Source of the DNA: Muribaculaceae bacterium Isolate-013 (NCI)
GTDB taxonomy: Bacteria; Bacteroidota; Bacteroidia; Bacteroidales; Muribaculaceae
NCBI GenBank assembly: GCA_004102785.1
Contig: SCEJ01000003.1
Span: 62,001-126,000, forward strand
Length of the DNA: 64,000 nt
Reading direction: 5' to 3'
In this document: positions 37,113 to 45,273 of the stretch, one piece after another
How the letters are laid out: every line of letters starts with the position of its first letter
How positions within the stretch are numbered: position 1 is the stretch's first letter
Position numbers and translations under genes: made by a program
Notes under the pieces: model-generated
The model's database searches: none
Told to the model about the DNA's origin: nothing
The model's input: only the letters and a program-made list of their open reading frames with translations

Positions 37113-38122
37113 TTTTCCTCCTTTCTTGTTATCGTCTGACCGGCGGCCGGAGTAGCATTTGTAGATTCGCTATCCGCTTCTGCCTCCGGGGCAGGCCTGG
37201 TTTCTTCAACAAACTGAAGCGCCTCGTTGAAGGCACGCACATTGTCGTCGGGGAGAGGGCGTACCTTTGCAAACTTCACAAAATCAGCAATCTGAAGAAT
37301 ATTCCTCATATAGCGGTTGGGCTGACGGGTCGCCTCGTTGCTGGAAAGGACCTTTACTATCTGGGTAGAAGTCATCTCCATGGCATTTATACCGAACCGC
37401 TCCTGGAGATAGTCACGAAGAATATCTATAAGACGCGTATAATATTCCTTCTCCATGCCACGCTCCCAAAGAGAATCGGTGCGGAGTGCCTCCAGGCGTT
37501 TGACGGCAAGTTCGTAGGGCGGCAGACGTTTTTTCTGCGGAAGTATATTCACTGCCACCTTGCGTGTCATGATAAGGTATGCACATACACCGGCGGCAAT
37601 TATCAGTACCGCGGCAAGAATCCAGCCCCAGTAGTCAGTAATCCAGTCAGGCAGAAAATCATACCACTTGCTCTGAAACTCAAGCGGCTCTGCTATGGGA
37701 TGAATATCATTAAGGTGGCTCACATCAACCGGATTGACCTTGATGGTCAACGAATTTGACTTTAGTGTATCGTTGCCTGAAACAAGACAGAACGGAGGCA
37801 ACACGTACACTCCGGAGTCAAACGACTGGATTACAAGCGCACGTTTGATTTCACGCAGACCGTTGCCGAGATCGGTTGTGTCTCCGGCAACCCAGTCGAC
37901 CGGTTCTACCTCTTTTGGAAACGCATTCTCATCGATTACCAGCCGGCTCTCGCCAGATTTTTTTTCCACAATGTCAAGGCGCACGGCTGTAACGTTGCCC
38001 ATCGTAATCTGCGACGAGTCAAGCGCGGCTTTTATCGACTGGGCATTCCCCTCTGAAACAGAAAGGGTCAGCCCCGCAGCCAACAACAATGACGTAATAT
38101 GTGATTTGGAAGGAAATTTCAT
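37109..38122 (-). CDS. Bat-operon exported/membrane protein (DUF4381-like)
   Basis: 337-aa protein between the DUF58 and batA genes, a position usually held by an uncharacterised membrane protein. Signal peptide (to about 27, SEGNAQS), beta-rich periplasmic domain, one membrane helix (about 163-185, WGWILAAVLIIAAGVCAYLIM), then a helical cytoplasmic domain (KEYYTRLIDILRDYLQERFGINAMEMTSTQIV). The latter matches the cytosolic part of BatD/DUF4381 proteins. Role inferred from the operon only. Confidence 0.75.
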   Translation of the reverse strand: MKFPSKSHITSLLLAAGLTLSVSEGNAQSIKAALDSSQITMGNVTAVRLDIVEKKSGESRLVIDENAFPKEVEPVDWVAGDTTDLGNGLREIKRALVIQSFDSGVYVLPPFCLVSGNDTLKSNSLTIKVNPVDVSHLNDIHPIAEPLEFQSKWYDFLPDWITDYWGWILAAVLIIAAGVCAYLIMTRKVAVNILPQKKRLPPYELAVKRLEALRTDSLWERGMEKEYYTRLIDILRDYLQERFGINAMEMTSTQIVKVLSSNEATRQPNRYMRNILQIADFVKFAKVRPLPDDNVRAFNEALQFVEETRPAPEAEADSESTNATPAAGQTITRKEEK

Positions 38123-38162
38123 GGAAATTGTTATATAAAATCCCTGGAATTGCGCCGCAGAC

Positions 38163-39032
38163 TTACAGGCGTTTATGGAAGAGCCCCATCAGAGCCGCCA
38201 CATAGTCTTCATCGGTCGCTACCGAACAACTGTTTACACGGCAACGCTTCAGAGTGTCCGACATCACCTGCTGGCGTCCGTACCACCATCGCGAATAGCT
38301 GTCGCGCAACTTCTTTGAGGAGGTGTCAATCCACCGCGATGCTCCTGTTTCAAGGTCGGCTATGCGTATCAGCCCTACATTGACCATTACGGAATCACGT
38401 TTGTCATAAACCTGTATTCCATATACGTCATGCTTGTTAGTGGCTATCGAAAGAGCCTTGTAATAATCCCGGTCATCAATGAAGTCGGAAATCAGGAAAG
38501 TAGTGCACCTTTTTTTCAGAGCATCTGTGAAATAGCGCAGAGCCATGCCGATATCGGTGCCTTTGCTTTCCGGACTGAAGTCAAGCAACTCCCGGATGAT
38601 AAAAAGGATATGTTTGCGCCCTTTTTTCGGAGGAATGAATTTCTCGATTTTATCAGAGAAGAAAATCACACCGATTTTATCATTGTTCTGAATTGCCGAG
38701 AAAGCCAGGGTGGCGGCAATCTCGGCAATCATCTCCCGTTTCGGCTCTCCGACAGCACCGAAAAGGCGCGAACCGCTCACGTCGACAAGCAGCATCACCG
38801 TGAGCTCGCGTTCTTCCTCATACACCTTTATATAAGGATGATTGTGGCGCGCGGTGACATTCCAGTCGATATCGCGGATGTCATCGCCATACTGATACTC
38901 GCGGACTTCCGAAAAAATCATACCCCTCCCCTTGAATGCCGAATGGTATTCACCAGCGAATATGTTCTGAGAAAGTCCGCGGGTCTTGATTTCAATCTTA
39001 CGTACTTTTTTCAGCAGTTCATTTGCATCCAT
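38163..39032 (-). CDS. DUF58-domain protein of the bat operon
   Basis: 289-aa vWA-like DUF58 protein. The conserved block is complete: YQYGDDIRDIDWNVTARH, then KVYEEERELTVMLLVDVSGS. It is normally encoded between moxR and batA, as here, and is taken to be a partner or client of the MoxR ATPase. No membrane segment is seen. Confidence 0.87.
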   Translation of the reverse strand: MDANELLKKVRKIEIKTRGLSQNIFAGEYHSAFKGRGMIFSEVREYQYGDDIRDIDWNVTARHNHPYIKVYEEERELTVMLLVDVSGSRLFGAVGEPKREMIAEIAATLAFSAIQNNDKIGVIFFSDKIEKFIPPKKGRKHILFIIRELLDFSPESKGTDIGMALRYFTDALKKRCTTFLISDFIDDRDYYKALSIATNKHDVYGIQVYDKRDSVMVNVGLIRIADLETGASRWIDTSSKKLRDSYSRWWYGRQQVMSDTLKRCRVNSCSVATDEDYVAALMGLFHKRL

Positions 39033-39066
39033 ATGGATTTCCTGGGGTTTAGTCTGACAATCTTAC

Positions 39067-40062
39067 TTAAGGCACTATTACCTTGTCGAGAATCTCGGAG
39101 ATGATTTCATCGGCGCTGATGTTGTTTGCCTCTGCCTCATATGTGAGACCGATACGGTGCCGGAGCACATCGTGACACACAGCACGCACATCCTCAGGAA
39201 TCACATATCCGCGCTGACGCAGGAATGCGTAGGCTTTTGCCGCACGGGCCAGCGATATTGACGCACGAGGCGATGCTCCGAACGATATGATGCTCTGGAG
39301 ATCGGCAAGGCCGTATTCGGCTGGGAATCGTGTAGCGAATACGATGTCAACGATATAGCGTTCGATTTTCTCGTCAATATATATTTTCTCAACCACACGC
39401 TGGGCGTCAAGAATCTCCTCGGGGCGGAGAAGCGGGCGTATCTCACGGCGTGTGCTGCTGAGGTTCTGGCGTATGATAAGTTTCTCCTCATCCCGTGTAG
39501 GATAGCCGATAACCACTTTCAGAAGGAAACGGTCGACCTGTGCCTCGGGAAGCGGATATGTGCCTTCCTGCTCGATGGGGTTCTGAGTGGCCATTACCAG
39601 GAACGGGTTGTCGAGGGGGAATGTATGGTCGCCGATTGTGACCTGGCGCTCCTGCATGGCTTCCAGAAGGGCCGACTGCACCTTGGCCGGGGCACGGTTT
39701 ATCTCGTCCGCCAGCACAAAGTTGGCGAAAATAGGGCCTTTCTTTACCTGGAACTGCTCGGACTTAACCGAATATACCATAGTACCGAGCACATCGGCCG
39801 GAAGGAGGTCGGGAGTAAACTGTATGCGGCTGTATCTGGCGTCGATAATCTGCGCGAGTGTCTTGATGGCAAGTGTCTTGGCAAGGCCGGGAACACCCTC
39901 GAGAAGTACGTGGCCGTTGGAAAGCAACGCAATCAGAAGCGATTCAACAAGATGCTTCTGCCCTACTATGGCCTGGTCCATACCTTGTGTTACAAGATTC
40001 ACAAAGTTGCTCTTGCTGGCTACAAGATCGTTAAGTTCTCTGATATTTACCGAGTCACTCAT
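39067..40062 (-). CDS. moxR: MoxR-family AAA+ ATPase
   Basis: First gene of the bat operon, 331 aa. Walker A GVPGLAKT (56-63), Walker B VLADEINRA, and the family segments LLEAMQERQVTIGD, NPIEQEGTYPLPEAQVDRF and GASPRASISLARAAKA are present. MoxR ATPases act as chaperones for vWA proteins, here DUF58, BatA and BatB. A -7 element (TACTTTTG, minus strand, 40124-40131) about 60 bp upstream is a likely operon promoter. Confidence 0.92.
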   Translation of the reverse strand: MSDSVNIRELNDLVASKSNFVNLVTQGMDQAIVGQKHLVESLLIALLSNGHVLLEGVPGLAKTLAIKTLAQIIDARYSRIQFTPDLLPADVLGTMVYSVKSEQFQVKKGPIFANFVLADEINRAPAKVQSALLEAMQERQVTIGDHTFPLDNPFLVMATQNPIEQEGTYPLPEAQVDRFLLKVVIGYPTRDEEKLIIRQNLSSTRREIRPLLRPEEILDAQRVVEKIYIDEKIERYIVDIVFATRFPAEYGLADLQSIISFGASPRASISLARAAKAYAFLRQRGYVIPEDVRAVCHDVLRHRIGLTYEAEANNISADEIISEILDKVIVP

Positions 40063-40123
40063 AATGAAGTTATTATATGCTGATATTTCTTATATTGGCT
40101 TTCTCGAACGGAGAAATGTACTG

Positions 40124-40131
40124 CAAAAGTA
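40124..40131 (-). promoter_or_regulatory. -7 element of moxR-bat operon
   Basis: TACTTTTG on the minus strand, 62 bp before moxR. A TTTG lies upstream but at a shorter distance than usual, so only the -7 box is claimed. Confidence 0.45.
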
Positions 40132-40212
40132 AAAATTTCCCTACGCCAAATGTGAAAATCAAATGTTAATTTTAACTATCAATCCTAAACCTCTATTAAT
40201 TATTATGGATTT

Positions 40213-41442
40213 TTAGGATTCTTTGCTTAGAATCTTGCCGGAAAGCCTTTCGGCGTTCTGTATTGAAGCCTTGCTTTTGGGGTCGATGCCATATTTGTCC
40301 GCAGGAGGGATAACCACCACTGTGCCAGGGCAGATATTATTGGGATCCTGGATTTTATCTTTGTTCTCCTCGTAGATATACACCCAGAATATATCCTTGC
40401 CATAATGCCTGCGGGCAATCCGTGAGAGATAATTGGTGCCCTGCACCGTATCGGTGACAATCTCAGGCGCTGAGTCTCGGACCTCATCGGCGGCACCCGA
40501 AACAACAGTGGCCGAATCAGGCTCAGCGACTGCAGAAGCCACAGGCTCCTCTGCGATCTTCTGTCGGCCTGTATCTGCCTCCGCCATGGCAGGCGTATTT
40601 TCACCATTCATGAGCGTGACTTCCTCTGCTGTGATTTTAACACTCCTGACTCCATTAATGTTTAGCCCGGGAATGCCGAAATGACCGGCAAGCAATCCGG
40701 CAAGCAACGACAGCAGACCGACAAGGACGATGATAATTATCTCCTTTCGGCGGTGTGTTGCCTTGCTCGCTTCGGGTGGTTCATTTTCATCATTATTACA
40801 TATGGCACCTTCAGCACAAGTGAGAACGGATACCTCCGGCGCAGGATTAGCCTCTACGGACGTACCGTAAATCTCCGGTGCCGATGCATGGTTGTCAGCT
40901 CGTTCGGCGGCCAGTGGAAGTGGCGGAATTCCGGACGGCAATGGTTCTGTGGCTTTTGGTGTCTCTGCCTCCGTAGCGTTGTCAACAAAATTTACGGGAT
41001 CGGGATTCTCATGACACTCGCAAGTATCTTGAGGAACATAGCCGGGTGTCATAGCCTCAGTCTCTGTTTTCAGTTCGTGAGTTTGCGGCAATAGATTGTC
41101 GGCACCTGGGGTTATTGCAGAATCATCGGAGGTGGAAGTATGCGTATCAAGCATATCTTCAGTGACGCCATCGCTTAAAACCACCGGCTCGAATAATGAA
41201 AACGGTGAATTGACTTCCATGGCAAGGGACGTGTCCGGACGAAATTCCACAGTCTTTTCCGTCCCACTGTCGATTATACGAAACTCCCCCACCCCCTTTA
41301 CAACAACAGTGCCGTCGGACGAAAGCCCATCTATAATGGCCTCTGTCATTGCGTGAATGAAATCGGCTGCTTCCTCAGCGCTGCAGCCACAGTTGTTCTG
41401 TAACGATGTGAGTATCACAGGAAGTGTTATAGCGTTTCCCAT
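40213..41442 (-). CDS. HU/IHF-like domain fused to membrane segment and LysM
   Basis: 409-aa composite protein. Residues 1-95 look like an HU/IHF fold (helical hairpin, then VVVKGVGEFRIIDSGTEKTVEFRPDTSLAMEVNSPFSLFEPV as the beta-arm region). A long acidic, low-complexity linker follows. One membrane helix lies at 234-254, preceded by HRRKE. A LysM-type domain lies at about 335-385 (YLSRIARRHYGKDIFWVYIYEENKDKI). The topology would put the HU part in the cytoplasm and LysM in the periplasm. It is followed upstream by a stand-alone HU gene. A DNA-to-envelope tether is an inference, not an established role. Confidence 0.75.
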   Translation of the reverse strand: MGNAITLPVILTSLQNNCGCSAEEAADFIHAMTEAIIDGLSSDGTVVVKGVGEFRIIDSGTEKTVEFRPDTSLAMEVNSPFSLFEPVVLSDGVTEDMLDTHTSTSDDSAITPGADNLLPQTHELKTETEAMTPGYVPQDTCECHENPDPVNFVDNATEAETPKATEPLPSGIPPLPLAAERADNHASAPEIYGTSVEANPAPEVSVLTCAEGAICNNDENEPPEASKATHRRKEIIIIVLVGLLSLLAGLLAGHFGIPGLNINGVRSVKITAEEVTLMNGENTPAMAEADTGRQKIAEEPVASAVAEPDSATVVSGAADEVRDSAPEIVTDTVQGTNYLSRIARRHYGKDIFWVYIYEENKDKIQDPNNICPGTVVVIPPADKYGIDPKSKASIQNAERLSGKILSKES

Positions 41443-41467
41443 CGGGATTTCAATATAGTTAGATAGG

Positions 41468-41740
41468 TCAGTTGAATCTCTTCTTAAGCATCGCCCCGGC
41501 CGAAAAAACGACCTCGATCATCGGAGGGTAAAGCTTTTTTTCGCCAGTCGATAAATCTGTGCGAATCTCTTCTTCATGTTTCACTCCTTCAAATGACCCG
41601 AAACCGGGAATAGCAACTCTATTGAGTTCGGCACATTCACTGCCTAAAACTGATGCAAATTCCTCAAGAAGACGGGCGGCAGTTCGGGAGTCCATCCCCG
41701 TCTTTTCGGATATGACGCTGAAAATATTTTTATGTTCCAT
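41468..41740 (-). CDS. HU-family DNA-binding protein
   Basis: 90-aa histone-like protein: two N-terminal helices (NIFSVISEKTGMDSRTAARLLEEFASVL), the turn IPGFGSFEGVKH, a beta arm (EIRTDLSTGEKKLYPP) and the closing VVFSAGAMLKKRF. The arm carries Tyr-Pro-Pro rather than the classic Arg-Asn-Pro tip, so it is a divergent HU. It lies 25 bp upstream of the HU-LysM gene on the same strand; they probably share a transcript. Confidence 0.82.
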   Translation of the reverse strand: MEHKNIFSVISEKTGMDSRTAARLLEEFASVLGSECAELNRVAIPGFGSFEGVKHEEEIRTDLSTGEKKLYPPMIEVVFSAGAMLKKRFN

Positions 41741-41755
41741 GAAATATGTCGTGAC

Positions 41756-43408
41756 TTATCTGACAACAACTTTTGAAATGGCGTCACCCCACTGTGCTAT
41801 ATAACATCCGGGGTTAAGAACGTCGAGGTTGACTTCCGTGCAATTACCAAGCGAGTATGCAAGAAGGCCGTCAACTGTGTAGATATGCAAATCTGCTACT
41901 GAACCATCAAGCCTAAGAATGTTGCTGCTACGGGAGATTACCTGAAACTTTTCGTGGGATGGATCGCCCAAAGATGTCATCCACCCATTATAGGTTGGCT
42001 CAAAATCATATTTCCCCACTCCTGATGAAGGCGAATAAAGGTAACATGTGGTCTTGCGCCAATTCTCCGTGGTAACTTCGTTGGGATTTTGAGTGATTCT
42101 GACGGGCTGCAGGCTCTTCATCCGTTTAGATAATGTTTCTTCATTTGGCTCAGCTTGCCCGTCGTCGTAAATTTCATATTCTACAATGCAGTGCTGGGTA
42201 TAAAGATTGTAATATCTGTCGGTGTTTAATGTGAATTTATTCCCAGGTAAGTTCATCATCCTAACCATTTTATCGAAATCAGACTTGTCAACCCAGCTCC
42301 AAAGACTAAAACCGGTCGGTGCGTTCTCTTCATTTCCGGATTCTCCCGATGTTATGTAATATTCCTCGCCGGCAATATATACCGGCGTGAAAAGTCGGTT
42401 ATCAGCGATGACTTTATTTTCAGTATCAGAGTACCATTTCTCTGTGGATTCGTGGCTGCATGAACCGTAGATTGCAGGGCGAATGCGTGTAGAGCCCTCA
42501 AGGGGGGTGTTTAAGATATATGTGTCGTCGTTGAGTTTTGAAATAGTGCGTGATTCATATGTTGATTTAAAAACACAATCTCCTGACATCGAAAGATATC
42601 TATTGGAAAGCGACTGGGCTTGAGCATCAAAATGAAACCACCTGTTATCGCCGGTCGATTCTTTCGTCCCATTGTTATACTGCATGATAAGGAAGTCAAA
42701 CGAAAGTGAATAGTCTTTCAAAAAACCTTTTACATTGAACAGGTTTGAGACATGGTTTTCGCTACCCGAAAAGGCATTTTTGTCGGAGGCTGTCGCACAA
42801 TACTGCAAACTCAATTCTTTATTGATTAGAGTTTGATTAAGGTCTACTTTGAAAACCGTGGCTTTAAGTGTTACTCTGCTGTCCGGATCTGATCTCACAT
42901 AGTCTCTCAGGAACGAACAGAGCCCCAATTCTCCTGAGTCGTCAATAAAAAACCGCAACCAGGAATTCTTTATGTCAGAATTAAAATTAGGATTTATCTG
43001 AATGCTTTCATAGGGACCGTGTATTTGATTGAGGTTGTTTTCCGGTATTTTTATTGCTGTGAGTGCAGTTCCGTCATCCGACAGCACCATCTCTCCTGTT
43101 GATGCGTTGAATTTTCTGAGATGAATATCATTGGAATTATATTGATATACAAGCGTATAAATAAATTCATTATATTTGAATATTGCATGAGAATTTCCAT
43201 AGGCATCATCGTTTTCGAGATCTGTTTCCCATATAGCTAAAGGTTTAACCCCTTCGTTGTCGTCACTGGTGCCTCTGGAAAACTCATCAAAAACAGACAT
43301 ATCTGAATGTCCGCGTGGCACTGCACTGTCTTCAGCCTTGGCATTATCTATGCCAAAACCGACTGATAAAGTCACTATGATTATAAAAATCCGTATTGAA
43401 ATTTTCAT
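41756..43408 (-). CDS. Exported protein with T9SS-like C-terminal tail
   Basis: 550-aa protein with a signal peptide (to about residue 25, NAKAED). The body is rich in aromatic and polar residues and shows no recognised catalytic motif. The last about 45 residues (LHIYTVDGLLAYSLGNCTEVNLDVLNPGCYI, then a short VVVR ending) match the pattern of Bacteroidetes type IX secretion or sorting tails. Surface exposure is therefore likely. The genes downstream are HU-like, with no functional link evident. AT-richer than its neighbours. Confidence 0.65.
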   Translation of the reverse strand: MKISIRIFIIIVTLSVGFGIDNAKAEDSAVPRGHSDMSVFDEFSRGTSDDNEGVKPLAIWETDLENDDAYGNSHAIFKYNEFIYTLVYQYNSNDIHLRKFNASTGEMVLSDDGTALTAIKIPENNLNQIHGPYESIQINPNFNSDIKNSWLRFFIDDSGELGLCSFLRDYVRSDPDSRVTLKATVFKVDLNQTLINKELSLQYCATASDKNAFSGSENHVSNLFNVKGFLKDYSLSFDFLIMQYNNGTKESTGDNRWFHFDAQAQSLSNRYLSMSGDCVFKSTYESRTISKLNDDTYILNTPLEGSTRIRPAIYGSCSHESTEKWYSDTENKVIADNRLFTPVYIAGEEYYITSGESGNEENAPTGFSLWSWVDKSDFDKMVRMMNLPGNKFTLNTDRYYNLYTQHCIVEYEIYDDGQAEPNEETLSKRMKSLQPVRITQNPNEVTTENWRKTTCYLYSPSSGVGKYDFEPTYNGWMTSLGDPSHEKFQVISRSSNILRLDGSVADLHIYTVDGLLAYSLGNCTEVNLDVLNPGCYIAQWGDAISKVVVR

Positions 43409-43606
43409 TGTAATTTAGCACTATAAAGATAAGAAGCTTACGTCTATACACTGCTGTACAGCTCGATATATTCGGTAAAGTTAGTTCATTTCGTTGCAAT
43501 AGCCAAATTTATTCAACAAAATCTTAATAGTTCAAAACAAAACGCCTTAAAATCATATTTTTGTCAAACCATCATTAAATTTAGACAAAAAAACAGCCTA
43601 AAAATT

Positions 43607-43636
43607 TTGCCATTCAAAAAATAACTCATAACTTTG
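43607..43636 (+). promoter_or_regulatory. tRNA-Ser promoter
   Basis: TTG (43607-43609), 19-nt spacer, TAACTTTG (43629-43636): a consensus promoter 47 bp before the tRNA. Confidence 0.75.
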
Positions 43637-43683
43637 CACACCGAAATGAGACAACAACTCATCTCAACCCCGACATATTAATT

Positions 43684-43771
43684 GGAGCGATGCTCGAGTG
43701 GCTGAAGAGGCACGCCTGGAAAGCGTGTATACGCCAAAAGCGTATCGGGGGTTCGAATCCCCCTCACTCCG
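43684..43771 (+). tRNA. tRNA-Ser(GGA)
   Basis: Class II tRNA with GGA anticodon in CTGGAAA, a long variable arm (TATACGCCAAAAGCGTAT) and the T arm GGGGGTTCGAATCCCCC. The acceptor stem is GGAGCGA with TCACTCC, which leaves one C-A mismatch at the fifth pair. CCA is not encoded. It is the apparent integration site of the adjoining prophage, whose integrase gene starts about 210 bp downstream. Confidence 0.95.
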
Positions 43772-43773
43772 CT

Positions 43774-43823
43774 AAGTAACACGTTATAAATCAGCACGAT
43801 TTAAGCGTGTTACTTTTGTTTTT
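43774..43823 (+). terminator. Terminator after tRNA-Ser
   Basis: AAGTAACACG (43774-43783) pairs with CGTGTTACTT (43806-43815), followed by TTGTTTTT. Confidence 0.65.
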
Positions 43824-43880
43824 AGCCTCGACAAGTGACTTAAAAAAAAGCCTTCCGATACCGAAAGTTGACGGAATTTG

Positions 43881-43930
43881 CCGAAGTTTACCGAGGTTTA
43901 CTTGCGCATCACTTGCGCAAGTTGCGCAAG
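43881..43930. repeat. Short repeats next to attachment site, candidate integrase arm sites
   Basis: Two near-identical decamers stand in tandem, CCGAAGTTTA and CCGAGGTTTA (43881-43900). They are followed by CTTGCGCA at 43901 and 43912 and by a CTTGCGC/GCGCAAG dyad (43912-43930). The position between tRNA and integrase is where arm-type sites of phage attachment regions lie. Confidence 0.45.
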
Positions 43931-43983
43931 TAGATGTTGCAAGTCCTATTCCAGAGCGGTATCGTAGGAAAATTTTTAAGCCT

Positions 43984-45273
43984 ATGGCAACAACAAAATT
44001 TTACCTCGACTGCCGTCGAGCCTCGGAGAAAACCCATAATCTCCGCATCAACATCTGCCAGCACACAAAAACTGCGGCCTACCCTCTCGGGATAAAACTC
44101 GAAAGGCACCAGTGGGAACCCAAAACACTCTCGATAATCAATCACCCCGAGGCGAAGTTTTGGAATAACTACATCAACAAGCGTAAGGTCGAGATTGACA
44201 CTCTTATTCTAAAATTAGAGGACGAGGACGCGCAAAAATTGGTGGCGATGTCTGCAACGGAGATACGCGACTATTTAGTAAGCAAACTTTCTCCGGCAGA
44301 CACTCCAAAGAAAGTGCAGAAGCCGAAAGAAGACCCGAACACATTCTTAAAGTGGTTTGACCGCTTCACAGCCCGAAAGTCGGGTCGCACTAACGACATC
44401 TATACCGCCACGCGCAATCGCCTTGTAGCTTGGCTCGGAGAAGAAAAACTCGGCAAAGTCAAATTCGAGGACATCAAGATTTCGTGGTTGGAGGACTTCG
44501 AGGATTTTCTCTCGCAGACAGCCGGAGTTAACGCCAACGCCATACACTTCCGCAATATCCGTGCCGTTGTAAACTACGCTATCGACAACGAGGTAACAAG
44601 CTACTACGCATTTCGCCGCTTCAAAATCAAGTCCGAGAAAACACGCAAGCGCAATTTCGACATCGACACTCTGCGCCGTATCTTCAAGCACACCTGCGAT
44701 GAAGAGTGGCAGCAAAAATACCTTGACTTCTTCAAGCTCTCCTTTATGCTAATCGGTATAAATGTTGTTGACCTCTGCGGCTTGAAGAAGATTACACAGG
44801 GGCGTGTCGAATACCTCCGCGCAAAAACACATCGACCCTACTCTATTAAGGTGGAGAAAGAGGCACGGGAGATAATCGACCGTTACGCCGGAAAGGAGTT
44901 GCTTGTCAACTTCTGCGAGAGCTATGCAAACTACCGCCATTTCTACAACAATCTATGCAAGGGATTGAAAGAAATAAAAGGTCAGCTCGAACTCGAAGAA
45001 CTCACAACTTATTGGGCGCGGCACTCCTGGGCTACAATAGCCCGTAAGTTGGGAGTAAGCAAAGATACAATCGCTCTCGCCCTCGGTCACGGAAGCCACG
45101 ATGTGACCGACATTTATATCGAATACGATATGAAAGAGGTCGATGAGGCTAACCGCAAAGTCCTCGATTACGTCCTCTACGGAGGCGTAAAAAGCGAGGC
45201 TCCGGCAAAGAAAAAGCGTGGCCGTCCGAGGAAGAACGCCACGCCGGAGATTGAGGCGGAGGTTGCCGCTTAA
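43984..45273 (+). CDS. int: Tyrosine recombinase (phage integrase)
   Basis: 429-aa site-specific recombinase. An N-terminal arm-binding domain typical of Bacteroidetes integrases (TKFYLDCRRASEKTHNLRINICQHTKT) is followed by a SAM-like core-binding domain (about 115-210) and the catalytic domain. Catalytic segments are TYWARHSWATIARKLGVS (His/Arg), LGHGSHDVTDIYIEYD (His and nucleophile Tyr) and a beta-strand Lys region. The usual first Arg is replaced in GINVVDL. A basic tail (KKKRGRPRK) resembles an AT-hook. It is adjacent to its tRNA target and its stop overlaps that of the convergent tail gene. ATG 43984 is preferred over an upstream frame extension through the repeat region. Confidence 0.9.
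   Translation: MATTKFYLDCRRASEKTHNLRINICQHTKTAAYPLGIKLERHQWEPKTLSIINHPEAKFWNNYINKRKVEIDTLILKLEDEDAQKLVAMSATEIRDYLVSKLSPADTPKKVQKPKEDPNTFLKWFDRFTARKSGRTNDIYTATRNRLVAWLGEEKLGKVKFEDIKISWLEDFEDFLSQTAGVNANAIHFRNIRAVVNYAIDNEVTSYYAFRRFKIKSEKTRKRNFDIDTLRRIFKHTCDEEWQQKYLDFFKLSFMLIGINVVDLCGLKKITQGRVEYLRAKTHRPYSIKVEKEAREIIDRYAGKELLVNFCESYANYRHFYNNLCKGLKEIKGQLELEELTTYWARHSWATIARKLGVSKDTIALALGHGSHDVTDIYIEYDMKEVDEANRKVLDYVLYGGVKSEAPAKKKRGRPRKNATPEIEAEVAA

Noticed and set aside
43807-43983. 59-residue N-terminal extension of the integrase
   Set aside because: It translates the terminator and arm-type repeats; the family start begins at ATG 43984.
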